Below are positions 10,241 through 18,907 of a DNA stretch of 47,200 bases, one piece after another. The translations under genes were made by a program, and so were the position numbers. The DNA is from JANXSS01 sp025356535 (GTDB taxonomy: Bacteria > Pseudomonadota > Gammaproteobacteria > Burkholderiales > Burkholderiaceae_D). Numbering within the stretch: position 1 is the stretch's first letter; the number at the start of each line of letters is the position of its first letter. The notes under the pieces are model-generated. The model had not been told where the DNA came from and searched no databases. It was given only the letters and a program-made list of their open reading frames with translations. The stretch lies in the NCBI GenBank assembly GCA_043762325.1, contig JAYUMU010000013.1:1-47200 (forward strand). The letters run 5' to 3'.

Positions 10241-11074
10241 CTAAAAACTGTGCTCGGCGCCGGGGAAGGACCGGTCCTTTACGGCGGCCACATAGGCGCG
10301 CACCGCCGCCTCGATGCTGGTCTGGCCGTCCATGAAATTCTTGACGAACTTTGCCTTGTGGCCGGGAAAGGTGCCCAGCATGTCATGCATGACCAGCACC
10401 TGTCCGGAGCAGTCGACGCCGGCGCCGATGCCGATCGTCGGTATCGCCAGCTGTTCGGTGACGTCGCGTCCGAGCGCGGCCGGAATCGCTTCGAGCACCA
10501 GCAACTGCGCACCGGCCGACTGCAGTGCAAAGGCATCGGCACGCATCAGCTCGGCGCCCTGCTGGGTCTTGCCCTGCACCTTGTAGCCACCCAGCTGATG
10601 CACCGATTGCGGCGTCAGGCCCAGGTGGGCGCAGACCGGAATGGCGCGCTCGGTCAGAAAGCGCACGGTCCCGGCCAGCCAGGCGCCGCCTTCGATCTTG
10701 ACCATCTGCGCGCCGGCCCGCATCAGCACGACCGCATTGGCAAAAGCGGTCTCGGGCGTGGCGTAGCTGCCGAACGGCATGTCGGCCACCAGCAGCGCCG
10801 TGCGGTTGCCGCGCGCCACGCAGGCGGTGTGATAGGCAATGTCGGCAATGGTCACCGGCAGGGTCGAGTCGTGCCCCTGGCAGACCATGCCGAGCGAATC
10901 GCCCACCAGCAGGATTTCGACGCCGCAGCGATCCATGAGCGCCGCGAAGCTGGCGTCGTAGCAGGTCAGCATGCTGATTTTTTCACCGGTGCCGCGCAGC
11001 GCGGCCAACGCCGGAATCGTCACCGCCTTGATGCGCGCGCCTGTTGCGCCCGGCGCTTGCAGATAACCTGCCAT
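10241..11074 (-). CDS. panB: 3-methyl-2-oxobutanoate hydroxymethyltransferase
   Basis: PanB transfers a hydroxymethyl group from methylene-tetrahydrofolate to 2-oxoisovalerate, the first committed step of pantothenate (CoA) synthesis. The 277-residue product carries the typical MLTCYDASFAALMD start of the barrel. Mg2+ and substrate residues lie in LLVGDSLGMVCQGHDSTLPV, followed by VKIEGGAW, HLGLTPQSVHQLGGYKVQG and IPTIGIGAG. The ATG at 11074 follows GGGGAGAATGAC. It lies one base after the stop of the nucleoside kinase gene, so the two are probably translated together. It is the last gene of the minus-strand operon that starts at hda. FolK, two genes upstream, makes a folate precursor, and PanB uses a folate cofactor. 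Confidence 0.96.
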   Translation of the reverse strand: MAGYLQAPGATGARIKAVTIPALAALRGTGEKISMLTCYDASFAALMDRCGVEILLVGDSLGMVCQGHDSTLPVTIADIAYHTACVARGNRTALLVADMPFGSYATPETAFANAVVLMRAGAQMVKIEGGAWLAGTVRFLTERAIPVCAHLGLTPQSVHQLGGYKVQGKTQQGAELMRADAFALQSAGAQLLVLEAIPAALGRDVTEQLAIPTIGIGAGVDCSGQVLVMHDMLGTFPGHKAKFVKNFMDGQTSIEAAVRAYVAAVKDRSFPGAEHSF

Positions 11075-11075
11075 G

Positions 11076-11717
11076 TCATTCTCCCCGGCTGAAAAATTCG
11101 CGCTTGCCGCGCATGTTCTTGATGTGGTCGAGCAGCATTTCAAAATCTTCGTCACGGCCGATCGGATTGAGATGCTCGGTGTTGACGATCAACAGCGGCG
11201 CCTTGTCGTAGTCATGAAAGAAACGGCTGTAGCTTTCGCACAGGCGCGTCATGTACGGCTCCGACAGGCCGGCCTCGATTGCCACGCCGCGCTTCCTGAC
11301 GCGTTCGATCAGTGTTTCCGGCGAGGCTTGCAGGTAGATCACCAGGTCCGGTGTCGGCGCCTGCGGATGCAGGTGTTCGTAGAGCTGGTTGTAGAGATTC
11401 AATTCATCGTCAGCCAGGGTCAGCCGGGCAAACAGCGGGTCCTTGTCGAGCAGGAAATCCGATACCACCTGCGCATCGAACAGGTCGGCGCGCGCCATCG
11501 CACCGAGCTGGTTGACGCGCTGAAACAGGAAGCACATCTGCGCCGGCAGTGCGTAGCGCGCCGAATCGCGGTAGAAGCGCTCCAGGAACGGATTGTCGGC
11601 CGGTTCCTCCAGCAGGGTCTGGGATTCGAAACGTGCAGCGATCTTGGCGGCCAGCGTGGTCTTGCCCACGCCGATCGGGCCTTCGACGACGACATACTTG
11701 TAGGTTTCGAAATTCAT
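11076..11717 (-). CDS. Deoxynucleoside kinase family protein
   Basis: This P-loop kinase is related to deoxyadenosine/deoxyguanosine kinases, which phosphorylate deoxynucleosides for salvage. The 213-residue product opens with the Walker A motif YVVVEGPIGVGKTTLA. It also has LEEPADNPFLERFY (substrate-side Glu and lid-proximal residues) and MCFLFQRVNQL. A DLVIYLQASPETLIERVRKRG segment is typical of dNK/TMPK folds. The ATG at 11717 (MNFETYKY) is chosen; a TTG 36 bases upstream in frame is possible, and neither has a strong ribosome site. Its place between folK and panB is conserved in many Burkholderiales. The substrate cannot be fixed from sequence. Confidence 0.88.
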   Translation of the reverse strand: MNFETYKYVVVEGPIGVGKTTLAAKIAARFESQTLLEEPADNPFLERFYRDSARYALPAQMCFLFQRVNQLGAMARADLFDAQVVSDFLLDKDPLFARLTLADDELNLYNQLYEHLHPQAPTPDLVIYLQASPETLIERVRKRGVAIEAGLSEPYMTRLCESYSRFFHDYDKAPLLIVNTEHLNPIGRDEDFEMLLDHIKNMRGKREFFSRGE

Positions 11718-11801
11718 GATGGCAGCCGTGGCAGAAAATTCAGTGAGGGACAAATATAGCGGGACAATCGCGCCGGCAAAAGCCCTGTGGCATGCGCGCG
11801 A

Positions 11802-12317
11802 CTATACCGTAATCTTGCGAATTTCCTGCCCGCAGACTGCCGGCGCAAATGCCCGTGCCGGCCCCAGGTCGGGAATGTCGATCGCCGGCGCAATTTCCAG
11901 CAGCGGCACCAGGACGAATGCGCGGTGCGTCAGGCGCGGATGGGGAATCGTCAGCGCCGCCGTCTGCAGTTGCAGCGTGCCAAACAGCAGGATGTCGAGG
12001 TCGAGCGGGCGCGGTGCATTGCGATAGCTGCGCGCGCGGCCCTGCGCCTGTTCGATTGCCAGCAATGCGTCGAGCAGCGCAGGCGGGGTCATCATGGTTT
12101 CGATGCAGGCAACCGCATTGATGTAGTCGTCGCCATCGGCATCGACCGGCGCCGTGCGATACAGCGACGAGCGCGCAACCACCCGTGTTGCCGGCAGGGC
12201 GGCCAGGCCGGTGAAGGCCTGTTCGACATTGCCCAGCGCGTCGCCAAGGTTGGCGCCGATGCCGATGTAGGCCCGGGTTGGCAGCGCTGGTGCCAGGCTC
12301 GATGCAGCAGCCTGCAT
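11802..12317 (-). CDS. folK: 2-amino-4-hydroxy-6-hydroxymethyldihydropteridine pyrophosphokinase
   Basis: FolK transfers pyrophosphate from ATP to the hydroxymethyl pterin, giving the substrate of dihydropteroate synthase in folate synthesis. The 171-residue protein shows the family landmarks. These are AYIGIGANLGDALGNVEQA at the N-terminus, SSLYRTAPVDADGDDYINAV, and the Mg2+/ATP-binding RNAPRPLDLDILLFG. IPHPRLTHRAFVLVPLLEI follows. The ATG at 12317 lies one base after the pcnB stop. In-frame sequence farther upstream is shadow of pcnB. The product ends GQEIRKITV. Confidence 0.95.
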   Translation of the reverse strand: MQAAASSLAPALPTRAYIGIGANLGDALGNVEQAFTGLAALPATRVVARSSLYRTAPVDADGDDYINAVACIETMMTPPALLDALLAIEQAQGRARSYRNAPRPLDLDILLFGTLQLQTAALTIPHPRLTHRAFVLVPLLEIAPAIDIPDLGPARAFAPAVCGQEIRKITV

Positions 12318-12318
12318 G

Positions 12319-13710
12319 TTATTCGGCCGGTCCCGGTGTATCGGCCGGCGCGCCGGTGTCCTGCACTGCCTTCGGCTTGCGCGGGCTGCGCTTGCGGGTG
12401 CGTTTCTTTGCCGCCGGATCGGCCGGGCTGCCGGGCTTGCGCGCCAGCAGGGCTTCGCGGCCGCTGCCGTCGGCTTCCATGAAGTCGGTCCACCAGGTGC
12501 CGAGTTCGGCATCGATCTCGCCGGACTCGCAGCGCAGCAGCAGGAAGTCGTAGCCGGCGCGCAGGCGCGGATGCTCCAGCAGTTTGTAGGGCGACTTGCC
12601 GACACGCCGCTCGAAGCGCGGCTGCATGGCCCAGATGTCGCGCATGTCGGAGGCGATCTTGCGTTGCAGGGCCAGTTTTTCGGTCTGGGAGTTCAGCACG
12701 TCGTCGGCGGCCAGATGTAGCGCCGGAATCGCCGGTTCGCCTGCTGCCTGATACGCCGTCCATTTTTCCAGCACCTGGTGCCACAGGAGCGAGGCGAACA
12801 GGAAGCCGGGCGAGACCGGCTTGCCTTCGCGCACCCGCAGGTCTGTTGCCGCCAGCGCCAGGCGCACGAATTTTTCGCCCAGGGGCTGCTCCAGGACGAC
12901 GTCAAGCAACGGCAGCAGGCCGTGATGCAGGCCTTCCTTGCGCAGCCGTTGCAGGCAGGCCAGCGCCTGGCCGCTCATGAGGAGCTTCAACATCTCGTCA
13001 AAGACCCGTGGCGCCGGCACGTTGTTGATCAGCGGCGCCATGATCGCGATCGGCGCGGCGGTCGCCGCATCGATGGAAAAGCCGAGCTTGGCGGCAAATC
13101 GCACCACGCGCAGCAGGCGCACCGGGTCTTCCCGGTAGCGGGCTTCCGGTGCGCCGATGATGCGCAGCGTGCGGTTGCGGATGTCGCCGATGCCGCCGTG
13201 GTAATCGAGCACCGTCTGCGAGGCCGGGTCGTAGTACATCGCATTGATCGTGAAGTCGCGCCGGATCGCGTCCTCGTGCTGCAGGCCGAAGACGTTGTCG
13301 CGCAGCACGCGGCCGTGTTCATCTTTCGGCGCGTCGTCCATCGAGGCGCCGCGAAAGGTCGTCACTTCCAGCAGGTCGCTGCCGAACATCACGTGCACGA
13401 TCTGGAAGCGGCGGCCGATGATGAAGGCGCGCCGGAACAGCTTGCGCACTTCTTCAGGCGTGGCATTAGTGGCGATGTCGAAATCCTTCGGCTTGACCCC
13501 CAGCAGCAGGTCGCGCACGGCGCCGCCGACGATGAAGGCGGCGAACCCGGCCTGCTGCAGGGTCTGCGTGACCCGCACCGCATTTGCAGATGCCAGCGCC
13601 GGATCGATGCCATGCTCCTGCGGCCCGAGAATGACGGGTCGGGTGGTGTCGACCGCTACCGGTTCTTTTACTTTGCCGCCGAAGATGCGACGGATGAACT
13701 TTTTAATCAT
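12319..13710 (-). CDS. pcnB: Poly(A) polymerase I
   Basis: PcnB adds 3' poly(A) tails that mark RNAs for decay. The 463-residue protein belongs to the class II nucleotidyltransferase (tRNA-CCA/PAP) superfamily. It has FIVGGAVRDLLLGVKPKDFDIATNA-type motifs (the VGGAVRD helix and the DFDI catalytic aspartates), then FRRAFIIGRRFQIVHV and RRDFTINAMYYDP. An RNA-binding core follows (YREDPVRLLRVVRFAAKLGF). The C-terminus is very basic (AAKKRTRKRSPRKPKA), as in PAP I rather than CCA enzymes. The ATG at 13710 overlaps the stop of the HAD gene by eight bases (ATGATTAA), a sign of translational coupling. Confidence 0.95.
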   Translation of the reverse strand: MIKKFIRRIFGGKVKEPVAVDTTRPVILGPQEHGIDPALASANAVRVTQTLQQAGFAAFIVGGAVRDLLLGVKPKDFDIATNATPEEVRKLFRRAFIIGRRFQIVHVMFGSDLLEVTTFRGASMDDAPKDEHGRVLRDNVFGLQHEDAIRRDFTINAMYYDPASQTVLDYHGGIGDIRNRTLRIIGAPEARYREDPVRLLRVVRFAAKLGFSIDAATAAPIAIMAPLINNVPAPRVFDEMLKLLMSGQALACLQRLRKEGLHHGLLPLLDVVLEQPLGEKFVRLALAATDLRVREGKPVSPGFLFASLLWHQVLEKWTAYQAAGEPAIPALHLAADDVLNSQTEKLALQRKIASDMRDIWAMQPRFERRVGKSPYKLLEHPRLRAGYDFLLLRCESGEIDAELGTWWTDFMEADGSGREALLARKPGSPADPAAKKRTRKRSPRKPKAVQDTGAPADTPGPAE

Positions 13711-14377
13711 TGAACAATTCAAGTTGTGGCCAGCCGTGCGCCTTTGCATGGGCAGCGAGGATGGTGTTCGGATTGGTTGCCACCGGATGCGTCACGATCG
13801 ACAGCAGCGGCAGGTCGTTGTGGGAATCGCTGTAAAAATAGCTGCGCTCGAAACTGTCCAGCGTCCGGTCCATCGTCGCCAGCCAGCGTTCGGTGTGCAC
13901 CACCTTGCCGTGGCCGGAGGTCGGCACGCCCGAGAGGCGCCCGGTCATCTCGCCCCGGGCGTCGTGTTCGGGTTCGGCCGCCAGCAGGTGGTCGATGCCG
14001 AAGGCGGCGGCAATCGGCGCCGTCACGAAGCGGTTGGTGGCTGTGACGATGGCGACCATGTCGCCGGCATCGCGGTGGCGCGCAACCAGCGCATGCGCCT
14101 GCGGCAGCAACGCCGGCGTGATCACCTCGGCCATGTAATCGGCATGCAGCGCCGCACGCTCGGCGCGGGAAAATCTTGCCAGCGTGCCCAGTGCAAATTC
14201 CAGGTATTCGACCGGATCGAGGGTGCCGGCCTGGTACTGCAGGAAGAATGCCGCATTGCGCGCCTCGAAAGCCACCGGATCGACCACGCCGCGCCGCACC
14301 AGGTAGCGGCCCCATTCATAGTCGGAGTCCAGCGGCAGCAGGGTATGGTCGAGATCGAAGAGGGCAAGCGTGGTCAT
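13703..14377 (-). CDS. HAD-superfamily hydrolase, subfamily IB (SerB-like)
   Basis: This is a cytoplasmic phosphatase of the haloacid-dehalogenase fold with 224 residues. Motif I is LALFDLDHTLLPLDSDYEW (nucleophile Asp in DLDHT). Motif II is the Thr/Ser in AIVTATNRF. The lysine appears near GHGKVVHTERWLA, and motif IV is YFYSDSHNDLPLL. The IB subfamily includes phosphoserine phosphatase and many proteins of unknown substrate. Similar genes next to hda and pcnB are common in Burkholderiales. The start overlaps the hda stop as ATGA. The substrate cannot be assigned from sequence. Confidence 0.9.
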   Translation of the reverse strand: MTTLALFDLDHTLLPLDSDYEWGRYLVRRGVVDPVAFEARNAAFFLQYQAGTLDPVEYLEFALGTLARFSRAERAALHADYMAEVITPALLPQAHALVARHRDAGDMVAIVTATNRFVTAPIAAAFGIDHLLAAEPEHDARGEMTGRLSGVPTSGHGKVVHTERWLATMDRTLDSFERSYFYSDSHNDLPLLSIVTHPVATNPNTILAAHAKAHGWPQLELFND

Positions 14378-15084
14378 GCGGGCGGTTCGCCTTCCCGTTG
14401 CAGCAGGCTGCGCAACAGCGGTAATGTGATCGGGCGCTGTGTCTCCAGCGAATAGCGGTCGAGCGCGTCGAGCATTGCCGACAGCGAGCGCATGTCCCGC
14501 TGGAAATGCGTCATGAGATAGGGTAACACGCCGGGCGACAGCCGCAGCGCCCGGTCCCCGGCAGAACGGGTAAGCGCCGCAATCTTTTCATCGTCCGTCA
14601 GTTCATGCAGGCGATAGATCAGGCCCCAGCCCAGGCGCGTGCGCAGGTCTTCGCGCAGGGCCAGCTGCGCCGGCGGCAGGGCGCCGCTGGCCACCAGTGC
14701 GCCGCCGTTGTCGCGCACCTGGTTGAACAGCGCGAAGGCGGCGATCTGGGCCGCCGGGTCGAGGCGGTCGCAATCGTCGATCAGGTACAGGCCGATGGCG
14801 GGATCGAAGGCAAACGTCGCATCGACCGGCGCCTGGCCCGACGCGGCGCCGGCGATCAGGCGGCTGCCGGGCGCTGCCGCCAGCGCCTGCAGCAGGTGCG
14901 ACTTGCCGGCGGCGCTGTCGCCCCAGAGATAGATGAAGCGCCGCCCCAGGTCGAGCGCGCTGCCGGCGGCATGCGCGGCTTCGAGCGCCGCCAGCAGGCT
15001 CGTCACCTCGGCATTGCGGCCGGTGACGAAGGTGGCCAGGGTCGGCGGCTTCGGCGCTTCCAGGTTCAACAACAGCTGACGCAT
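14374..15084 (-). CDS. hda: DnaA regulatory inactivator Hda
   Basis: Hda joins the DNA-loaded beta clamp and stimulates ATP hydrolysis by DnaA, preventing re-initiation of replication. The 236-residue product starts with MRQLLLNLEAP, where QLLLNL is a clamp-binding motif like that of known Hda proteins. An AAA+ core follows: Walker A in YLWGDSAAGKSHLLQAL, Walker B in YLIDDCDRLD, and the sensor/lid region LRTRLGWGLIYRL. It is the first gene of the minus-strand operon and is divergent from purM across 228 bases. The ATG at 15084 gives the motif at the very N-terminus, as expected. Confidence 0.93.
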   Translation of the reverse strand: MRQLLLNLEAPKPPTLATFVTGRNAEVTSLLAALEAAHAAGSALDLGRRFIYLWGDSAAGKSHLLQALAAAPGSRLIAGAASGQAPVDATFAFDPAIGLYLIDDCDRLDPAAQIAAFALFNQVRDNGGALVASGALPPAQLALREDLRTRLGWGLIYRLHELTDDEKIAALTRSAGDRALRLSPGVLPYLMTHFQRDMRSLSAMLDALDRYSLETQRPITLPLLRSLLQREGEPPA

Positions 15085-15212
15085 GCTCGGATCGCTTTCA
15101 GCAGTTAGGATGGCAGGACAAACGTTGGATGGCCGGCACCGCGCAGCCAGCCGGGCCGGTCGTGGCAGATCGCCGGCCGCTGCCGCAAAAACGCCGGTGC
15201 GATGCGTCGATT

Positions 15213-15221
15213 TGCTAGAAT
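15213..15221 (+). promoter_or_regulatory. Extended -10 promoter element for purM
   Basis: TGCTAGAAT: a TG one base ahead of TAGAAT (15216-15221), about 90 bases upstream of the purM ATG. The position 17 bases upstream has no good -35 hexamer, as is common for extended -10 promoters. The call rests on the motif alone. Confidence 0.45.
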
Positions 15222-15312
15222 ACGGCTCCTTCGACGCAGTCCGCTTTTTTCCGCACGCTGCGCCTGCCGACAGTCAACCTGCTATTTTACCGCCTCCGTT
15301 GCCAATTCCATC

Positions 15313-16356
15313 ATGAGTTCCCCATCCAGTGTTTCCCTTTCCTACCGCGACGCCGGTGTCGACATCGATGCAGGCGATGCGCTGGTCGAAGCGATCAAGC
15401 CATTTGCGAAGCGCACGATGCGCGAAGGCGTCATGGGCGGCATCGGCGGCTTCGGCGCCCTGTTCGAGATCAGCAAGAAGTTCAAGGAGCCGGTGCTGGT
15501 CTCCGGCACCGATGGCGTCGGCACCAAGTTGAAGCTCGCCTTCCTGCTCAACCGCCATGACACGGTCGGCATCGACCTGGTCGCCATGAGCGTCAACGAC
15601 ATCCTGGTGCAGGGCGCCGAGCCGCTGTTCTTCCTCGACTATTTCGCCTGCGGCAAGCTCGACGTCACCACTGCCACGGCGGTCATCAAGGGCATCGCGC
15701 AGGGCTGCGAGCAGGCCGGCTGCGCCCTGATCGGCGGCGAGACGGCCGAGATGCCGAGCATGTATCCGGCCGGCGAATACGACCTGGCCGGCTTTGCCGT
15801 GGGCGCGGTCGAAAAGTCGAAGATCATCGACGGCAGCACGATCGCACCCGGTGACGTCGTCCTCGGCCTGGCCTCGTCCGGTGCGCACTCGAACGGCTAT
15901 TCGCTGGTGCGCAAGATCATCGAGGTGGCGCAACCGGACCTGCAGGCCGACTTCCATGGTCGCCCGCTGGCCGACGTGCTGATGACGCCCACGCGCATCT
16001 ACGTCAAGCCGCTGCTGGCGCTGATGGAAGCCATGCCGGTCAAGGGCATGGTCCACATCACCGGCGGCGGCCTGGTGGAAAACATTCCGCGCGTGCTGCA
16101 ACCGCATCTGACCGCTGTCCTGCAGCGTGACGGCTGGACCATGCCGCCGCTGTTCGCGTGGCTGCAGCAGCACGGCAACGTGGCCGACGCCGAGATGCAC
16201 CGCGTCTTCAACTGCGGCATCGGCATGACGGTGATCGTGGCACCTGAAAATGCCGAGGCGGCGCTCGCGCAGTTGCGCGCCGCCGGCGAGACGGTGACCC
16301 GCATCGGCACCATCGAAACCCGCACCGAAGGACAGGCGCAGACGATCGTCGTCTAG
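15313..16356 (+). CDS. purM: Phosphoribosylformylglycinamidine cyclo-ligase
   Basis: PurM (AIR synthetase) closes the imidazole ring in purine synthesis using ATP. The 347-residue protein has the usual length. Visible landmarks are SYRDAGVDIDAGDALVEAI, the Gly-rich GGIGGFGALFEI, the ATP-site SGTDGVGTKLKLAF, and DLVAMSVNDILVQGAEPLFFLDY. They continue with GGETAEMPSMY, LASSGAHSNGYSLVR and HITGGGLVENIPRVL. The ATG at 15313 (MSSPSSVSLSYRD) is chosen over upstream in-frame codons that lie in the promoter region. It is divergent from hda and convergent with the secreted-protein genes after it. Confidence 0.97.
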   Translation: MSSPSSVSLSYRDAGVDIDAGDALVEAIKPFAKRTMREGVMGGIGGFGALFEISKKFKEPVLVSGTDGVGTKLKLAFLLNRHDTVGIDLVAMSVNDILVQGAEPLFFLDYFACGKLDVTTATAVIKGIAQGCEQAGCALIGGETAEMPSMYPAGEYDLAGFAVGAVEKSKIIDGSTIAPGDVVLGLASSGAHSNGYSLVRKIIEVAQPDLQADFHGRPLADVLMTPTRIYVKPLLALMEAMPVKGMVHITGGGLVENIPRVLQPHLTAVLQRDGWTMPPLFAWLQQHGNVADAEMHRVFNCGIGMTVIVAPENAEAALAQLRAAGETVTRIGTIETRTEGQAQTIVV

Positions 16357-16432
16357 CGGCGGGATGCAACGGTGGCAGGGCGGCCCGCGCGCCGCGATGG
16401 CACGCCCGCGGCGCCCCACCGTGGCAGCCGCC

Positions 16433-16816
16433 TTAGCGGCAGACGGCCGTCATCAATGCTTCGTCGGCGCTGCCCGGCTTGATGGCAGTCATGCGCAGGG
16501 GCGTTTCCATGTTGCCTAGCCTGGTGCCTGTGGTGTCTGGTCCGGCAAACGTCATGACGATTTCGGCGCCGACTTTCCGGTTCGCGCAATCGATCGTCGT
16601 GAGCGATTTTTCAGACAGCAGCTCCTTGCCTTCCAGGTTGGTAAGCGCCGATTTATGATTGGTCATGGCCCAGAGCCTGACCGTCGAACCCTTTTTTTCG
16701 ATGGTCGCACCATCGTAGAATTCGCTGGCGGCAGGGGTCTGGCTGTAGCCGGTCCATGCGGCGGCGGCGGGCAGGCTGCAGGCGAGCAATGTCGCAGCCA
16801 TCAAGATGGTCTTCAT
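16433..16816 (-). CDS. Exported protein of the surface-adhesin E type
   Basis: The 127-residue product has a clear signal peptide (MKTILMAATLLACSLPAAAA, cleavage near residue 20). The mature domain is compact: WTGYSQTPAASEFYDGATI, then TVRLWAMTNHKSAL and SEKSLTTIDCANRKVGA. A C-terminal Cys probably pairs with the central one. This W / D-x-x-S / R-x-W / DCA pattern matches the surface-adhesin protein E family (protein E of Haemophilus is its namesake), which in most species has no proven function. An excellent ribosome site (GGAGG) precedes the ATG. The next upstream gene on this strand also encodes an exported protein, 107 bases away. Family assignment is from memory. Confidence 0.75.
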   Translation of the reverse strand: MKTILMAATLLACSLPAAAAWTGYSQTPAASEFYDGATIEKKGSTVRLWAMTNHKSALTNLEGKELLSEKSLTTIDCANRKVGAEIVMTFAGPDTTGTRLGNMETPLRMTAIKPGSADEALMTAVCR

Positions 16817-16923
16817 TCAATTTCCTCCGGAAGATTGTAAGGCGGCGGCATGTGGCCGACCATGCCGCCGCCGGCAGCTGTGTCGCACCGTGGCAGCGTG
16901 CGTTCGGGGCATTGCCCGGGGCT

Positions 16924-17412
16924 TCAGTTGAGCTTGTGGGGCGCGCCGAAGCCGCCTTCCTTCGGATAGAGAAAGGTGGTCTTGCTCGGACCCACGCCGA
17001 CGATCTGGACGGTGACCTCATCCTTCAACGCGCCATCGAAATGCACGCCACCGGCCGGGTGATACATGTAGCTGCCTGCCGGCAGGCCGACCGCCGTGCT
17101 CGGATCCCATTTGTCGTCGGTGCCGGTAAACCAGGTTCCCTTGATCACGACCACGTGGCGCTCTTCCGAGTGCGAATGGGGCGAACTCATGATCCCGACA
17201 GGAAAAATGACGCGGATGACATACGGCCCGGGCTTGCTGGGGTCGCCGTAAATGCTGGCAAACTTCACGCCATTGCCGGCATCCTTGAAAACGATGTTGT
17301 CCGGCGTTACGCGAATGAATCCCTGGGCATCGGTCTGCGCAAGAACACCAGCGCTGGCTCCCAGTAACATCGCCGCGCCGCCCAGCAGGAAAAGCTTTTT
17401 GAACCGAACCAT
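16924..17412 (-). CDS. Exported cupin-domain protein
   Basis: The 162-residue protein has a signal peptide (MVRFKKLFLLGGAAMLLG..., cleavage after AGVLA). It carries a single cupin barrel. The metal-binding motif-1 pattern is seen as SSPHSHSEERHVVVIKGTW (His, His, Glu, then Gly). A motif-2 region follows with a His in MYHPAGGVHFDG. This looks like the periplasmic, dioxygenase-like cupins of unknown substrate. A ribosome site (AAGGGGAC) precedes the ATG. No enzyme partner is next to it. Function beyond the cupin fold is not assigned. Confidence 0.85.
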   Translation of the reverse strand: MVRFKKLFLLGGAAMLLGASAGVLAQTDAQGFIRVTPDNIVFKDAGNGVKFASIYGDPSKPGPYVIRVIFPVGIMSSPHSHSEERHVVVIKGTWFTGTDDKWDPSTAVGLPAGSYMYHPAGGVHFDGALKDEVTVQIVGVGPSKTTFLYPKEGGFGAPHKLN

Positions 17413-17796
17413 TGTCGTCCCCTTGTCGTTGTTTTTGTCATTGAAATCTCGTCAATCCATTGCGCAGCGCAGCGCTGTCCGGAACATCGCAAGGCCGAGC
17501 CCCCGATTTTCCCTGTGCGCTTCACCGGCGCAACCGATGGTCGCGGTCGTTCGACCGGGCCGTCGCGTTGATGCGAGTGCGAACGAGAATGCCCGCGCAA
17601 TGCAGGCGAGTCAATGCGTATCTTTTTTTAGGGAAAAGCCGGCGGTCCCGAGGCGTGACATGCCGGTCGCCCGCCGTGCTTGCGCAGGGTGGCATGGCAC
17701 GCCGGGCGCACGCAGGAAGGCTGCGCCGAGTCATGTGACTTTCGCCCGGCAGCGCTGGTCCATGCGGCGCAGGATCGCGAAACGACCGCCGCAGTA
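17413..17796. other. Intergenic stretch without a supported gene
   Basis: This stretch of 384 bases lies between the cupin gene's start and the Anbu gene's stop. Short open frames here are Arg/Ala-rich shadow sequence with no ribosome site. The only structure noticed is an inverted repeat at 17652-17703. The promoter of the cupin gene must lie in its left part, but no clear hexamers are visible. Confidence 0.6.
17652..17703 (-). repeat. Inverted repeat downstream of the Anbu gene
   Basis: GGCGTGACATGCC (17652-17664) and GGCATGGCACGCC (17691-17703) pair with one mismatch around 26 bases. Read in the direction of Anbu it lies about 95 bases past the stop codon and could help end that transcript, although no T-run follows directly. 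Confidence 0.45.
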
Positions 17797-18675
17797 TCAG
17801 AACTGCCGGTTATGGTCCGGCCGCTCGGCCAGTGCCTGCAGGGGCGCCGCTTCTTCGGGCGGGCGCACCAGGTGCGAGGGCGGCGCCAGGCGCACCGGTT
17901 TGCTGTGCATGTTGGTGGCCGACAGCACGTTGGCCGTCACATCGGGCGCGGCGTCCCAGACCGGGTCGTCGATCGATTCGAACACCCGCTTCAGTTGCAG
18001 GCCCCAGGTGTTGCGGATCATTTCGAAGTACTGATTCTTTTCGTCGATGGTCACGAAGCGCGTGACCCGCAGCGCATCGGTTTCGTAGACCAGCAAATCC
18101 AGCGGCAGGCCGACCGAGATGTTCGAGCGCAGCGTCGAATCCATCGAGATCAGCGCGCATTTTGCCGCCTCGTCGAGTTCGGTGCCGGCGTTGACGACGC
18201 GGTCGAGGATCGGCTTGCCGTACTTCGACTCGCCCACCTGGAAATACGTGCTTTCGTCGCAGGATTCGATGAAATTGCCGGCCGAATACATCTGGAACAG
18301 CCGGCACGGCTCGCCCTTGATCTGGCCGCCGAAGATCATGCTGACGTTGAAGTTGATGTCGAATTCTTCCAGCATCTTCGCATCGCGCTGGTACACGGCG
18401 CGGATCGCTTCGCCGACGATCTGCGCCGCCTCGTACATGGTGGCGGCGGTCCAGACGCTTTTGCCGGTCGCGTTCGTGTGCTCGGCCATGATCTGGCGGA
18501 TCGACTGGGAAATCGACAGGTTACCCGCCGTCATCAGCACCATCACCCGGTCGCCCGGATTTTCGAACACGTTCATCTTGCGGAAGGTGCCGACATGGTC
18601 GACGCCGGCATTGGTGCGCGAATCGGACAGGAACACGAGTCCGGCGTCGAGGCGCATTGCTACACAATAGGTCAT
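17797..18675 (-). CDS. anbu: Anbu, ancestral proteasome-like beta-subunit homologue
   Basis: Anbu is an Ntn-hydrolase that assembles into rings or open helical rings related to the 20S proteasome. Its protease activity is disputed and its client unknown. The 292-residue product starts MTYCVAMRLDAGLVFLSDSRTNAGVD with no propeptide, so removal of Met exposes Thr2 as the N-terminal nucleophile. Asp18 (SDSRTN) and Lys33 (TFRKM) complete the expected triad. Also typical are MVLMTAGNLSISQSI, MIFGGQIKGEPCRLFQMYSAGN and LISMDSTLRSNISVGLPLDLLVYE. The last 40 residues are Pro/Ala-rich and probably disordered. In other genomes Anbu usually lies with a permuted ATP-grasp protein, an alpha-E protein and a transglutaminase. 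Here the first two are 7.6 kb or more away on the same strand and the transglutaminase is absent. It diverges from the response-regulator operon. Confidence 0.92.
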   Translation of the reverse strand: MTYCVAMRLDAGLVFLSDSRTNAGVDHVGTFRKMNVFENPGDRVMVLMTAGNLSISQSIRQIMAEHTNATGKSVWTAATMYEAAQIVGEAIRAVYQRDAKMLEEFDINFNVSMIFGGQIKGEPCRLFQMYSAGNFIESCDESTYFQVGESKYGKPILDRVVNAGTELDEAAKCALISMDSTLRSNISVGLPLDLLVYETDALRVTRFVTIDEKNQYFEMIRNTWGLQLKRVFESIDDPVWDAAPDVTANVLSATNMHSKPVRLAPPSHLVRPPEEAAPLQALAERPDHNRQF

Positions 18676-18907
18676 GGTGGTGCCGTTTTCTGGAAAACCG
18701 CCATTCTAGCAAACGCTTGCCCTAACCCGGCGCCTGTGCGGGCAAGCATTGCGCGCCGTGCCCGATCGTCTACAACTGGTCACATCGCAACATACCAACT
18801 ATCCAGAAGCAGGATCGCAGCGTTACAATGAAGAAACTTATTTTCGGTGCGGCCAGGTGAGGGCCCGTTTGTTCCAACAGCATTTTCTACCGGAAAAGGA
18901 TCACAGG

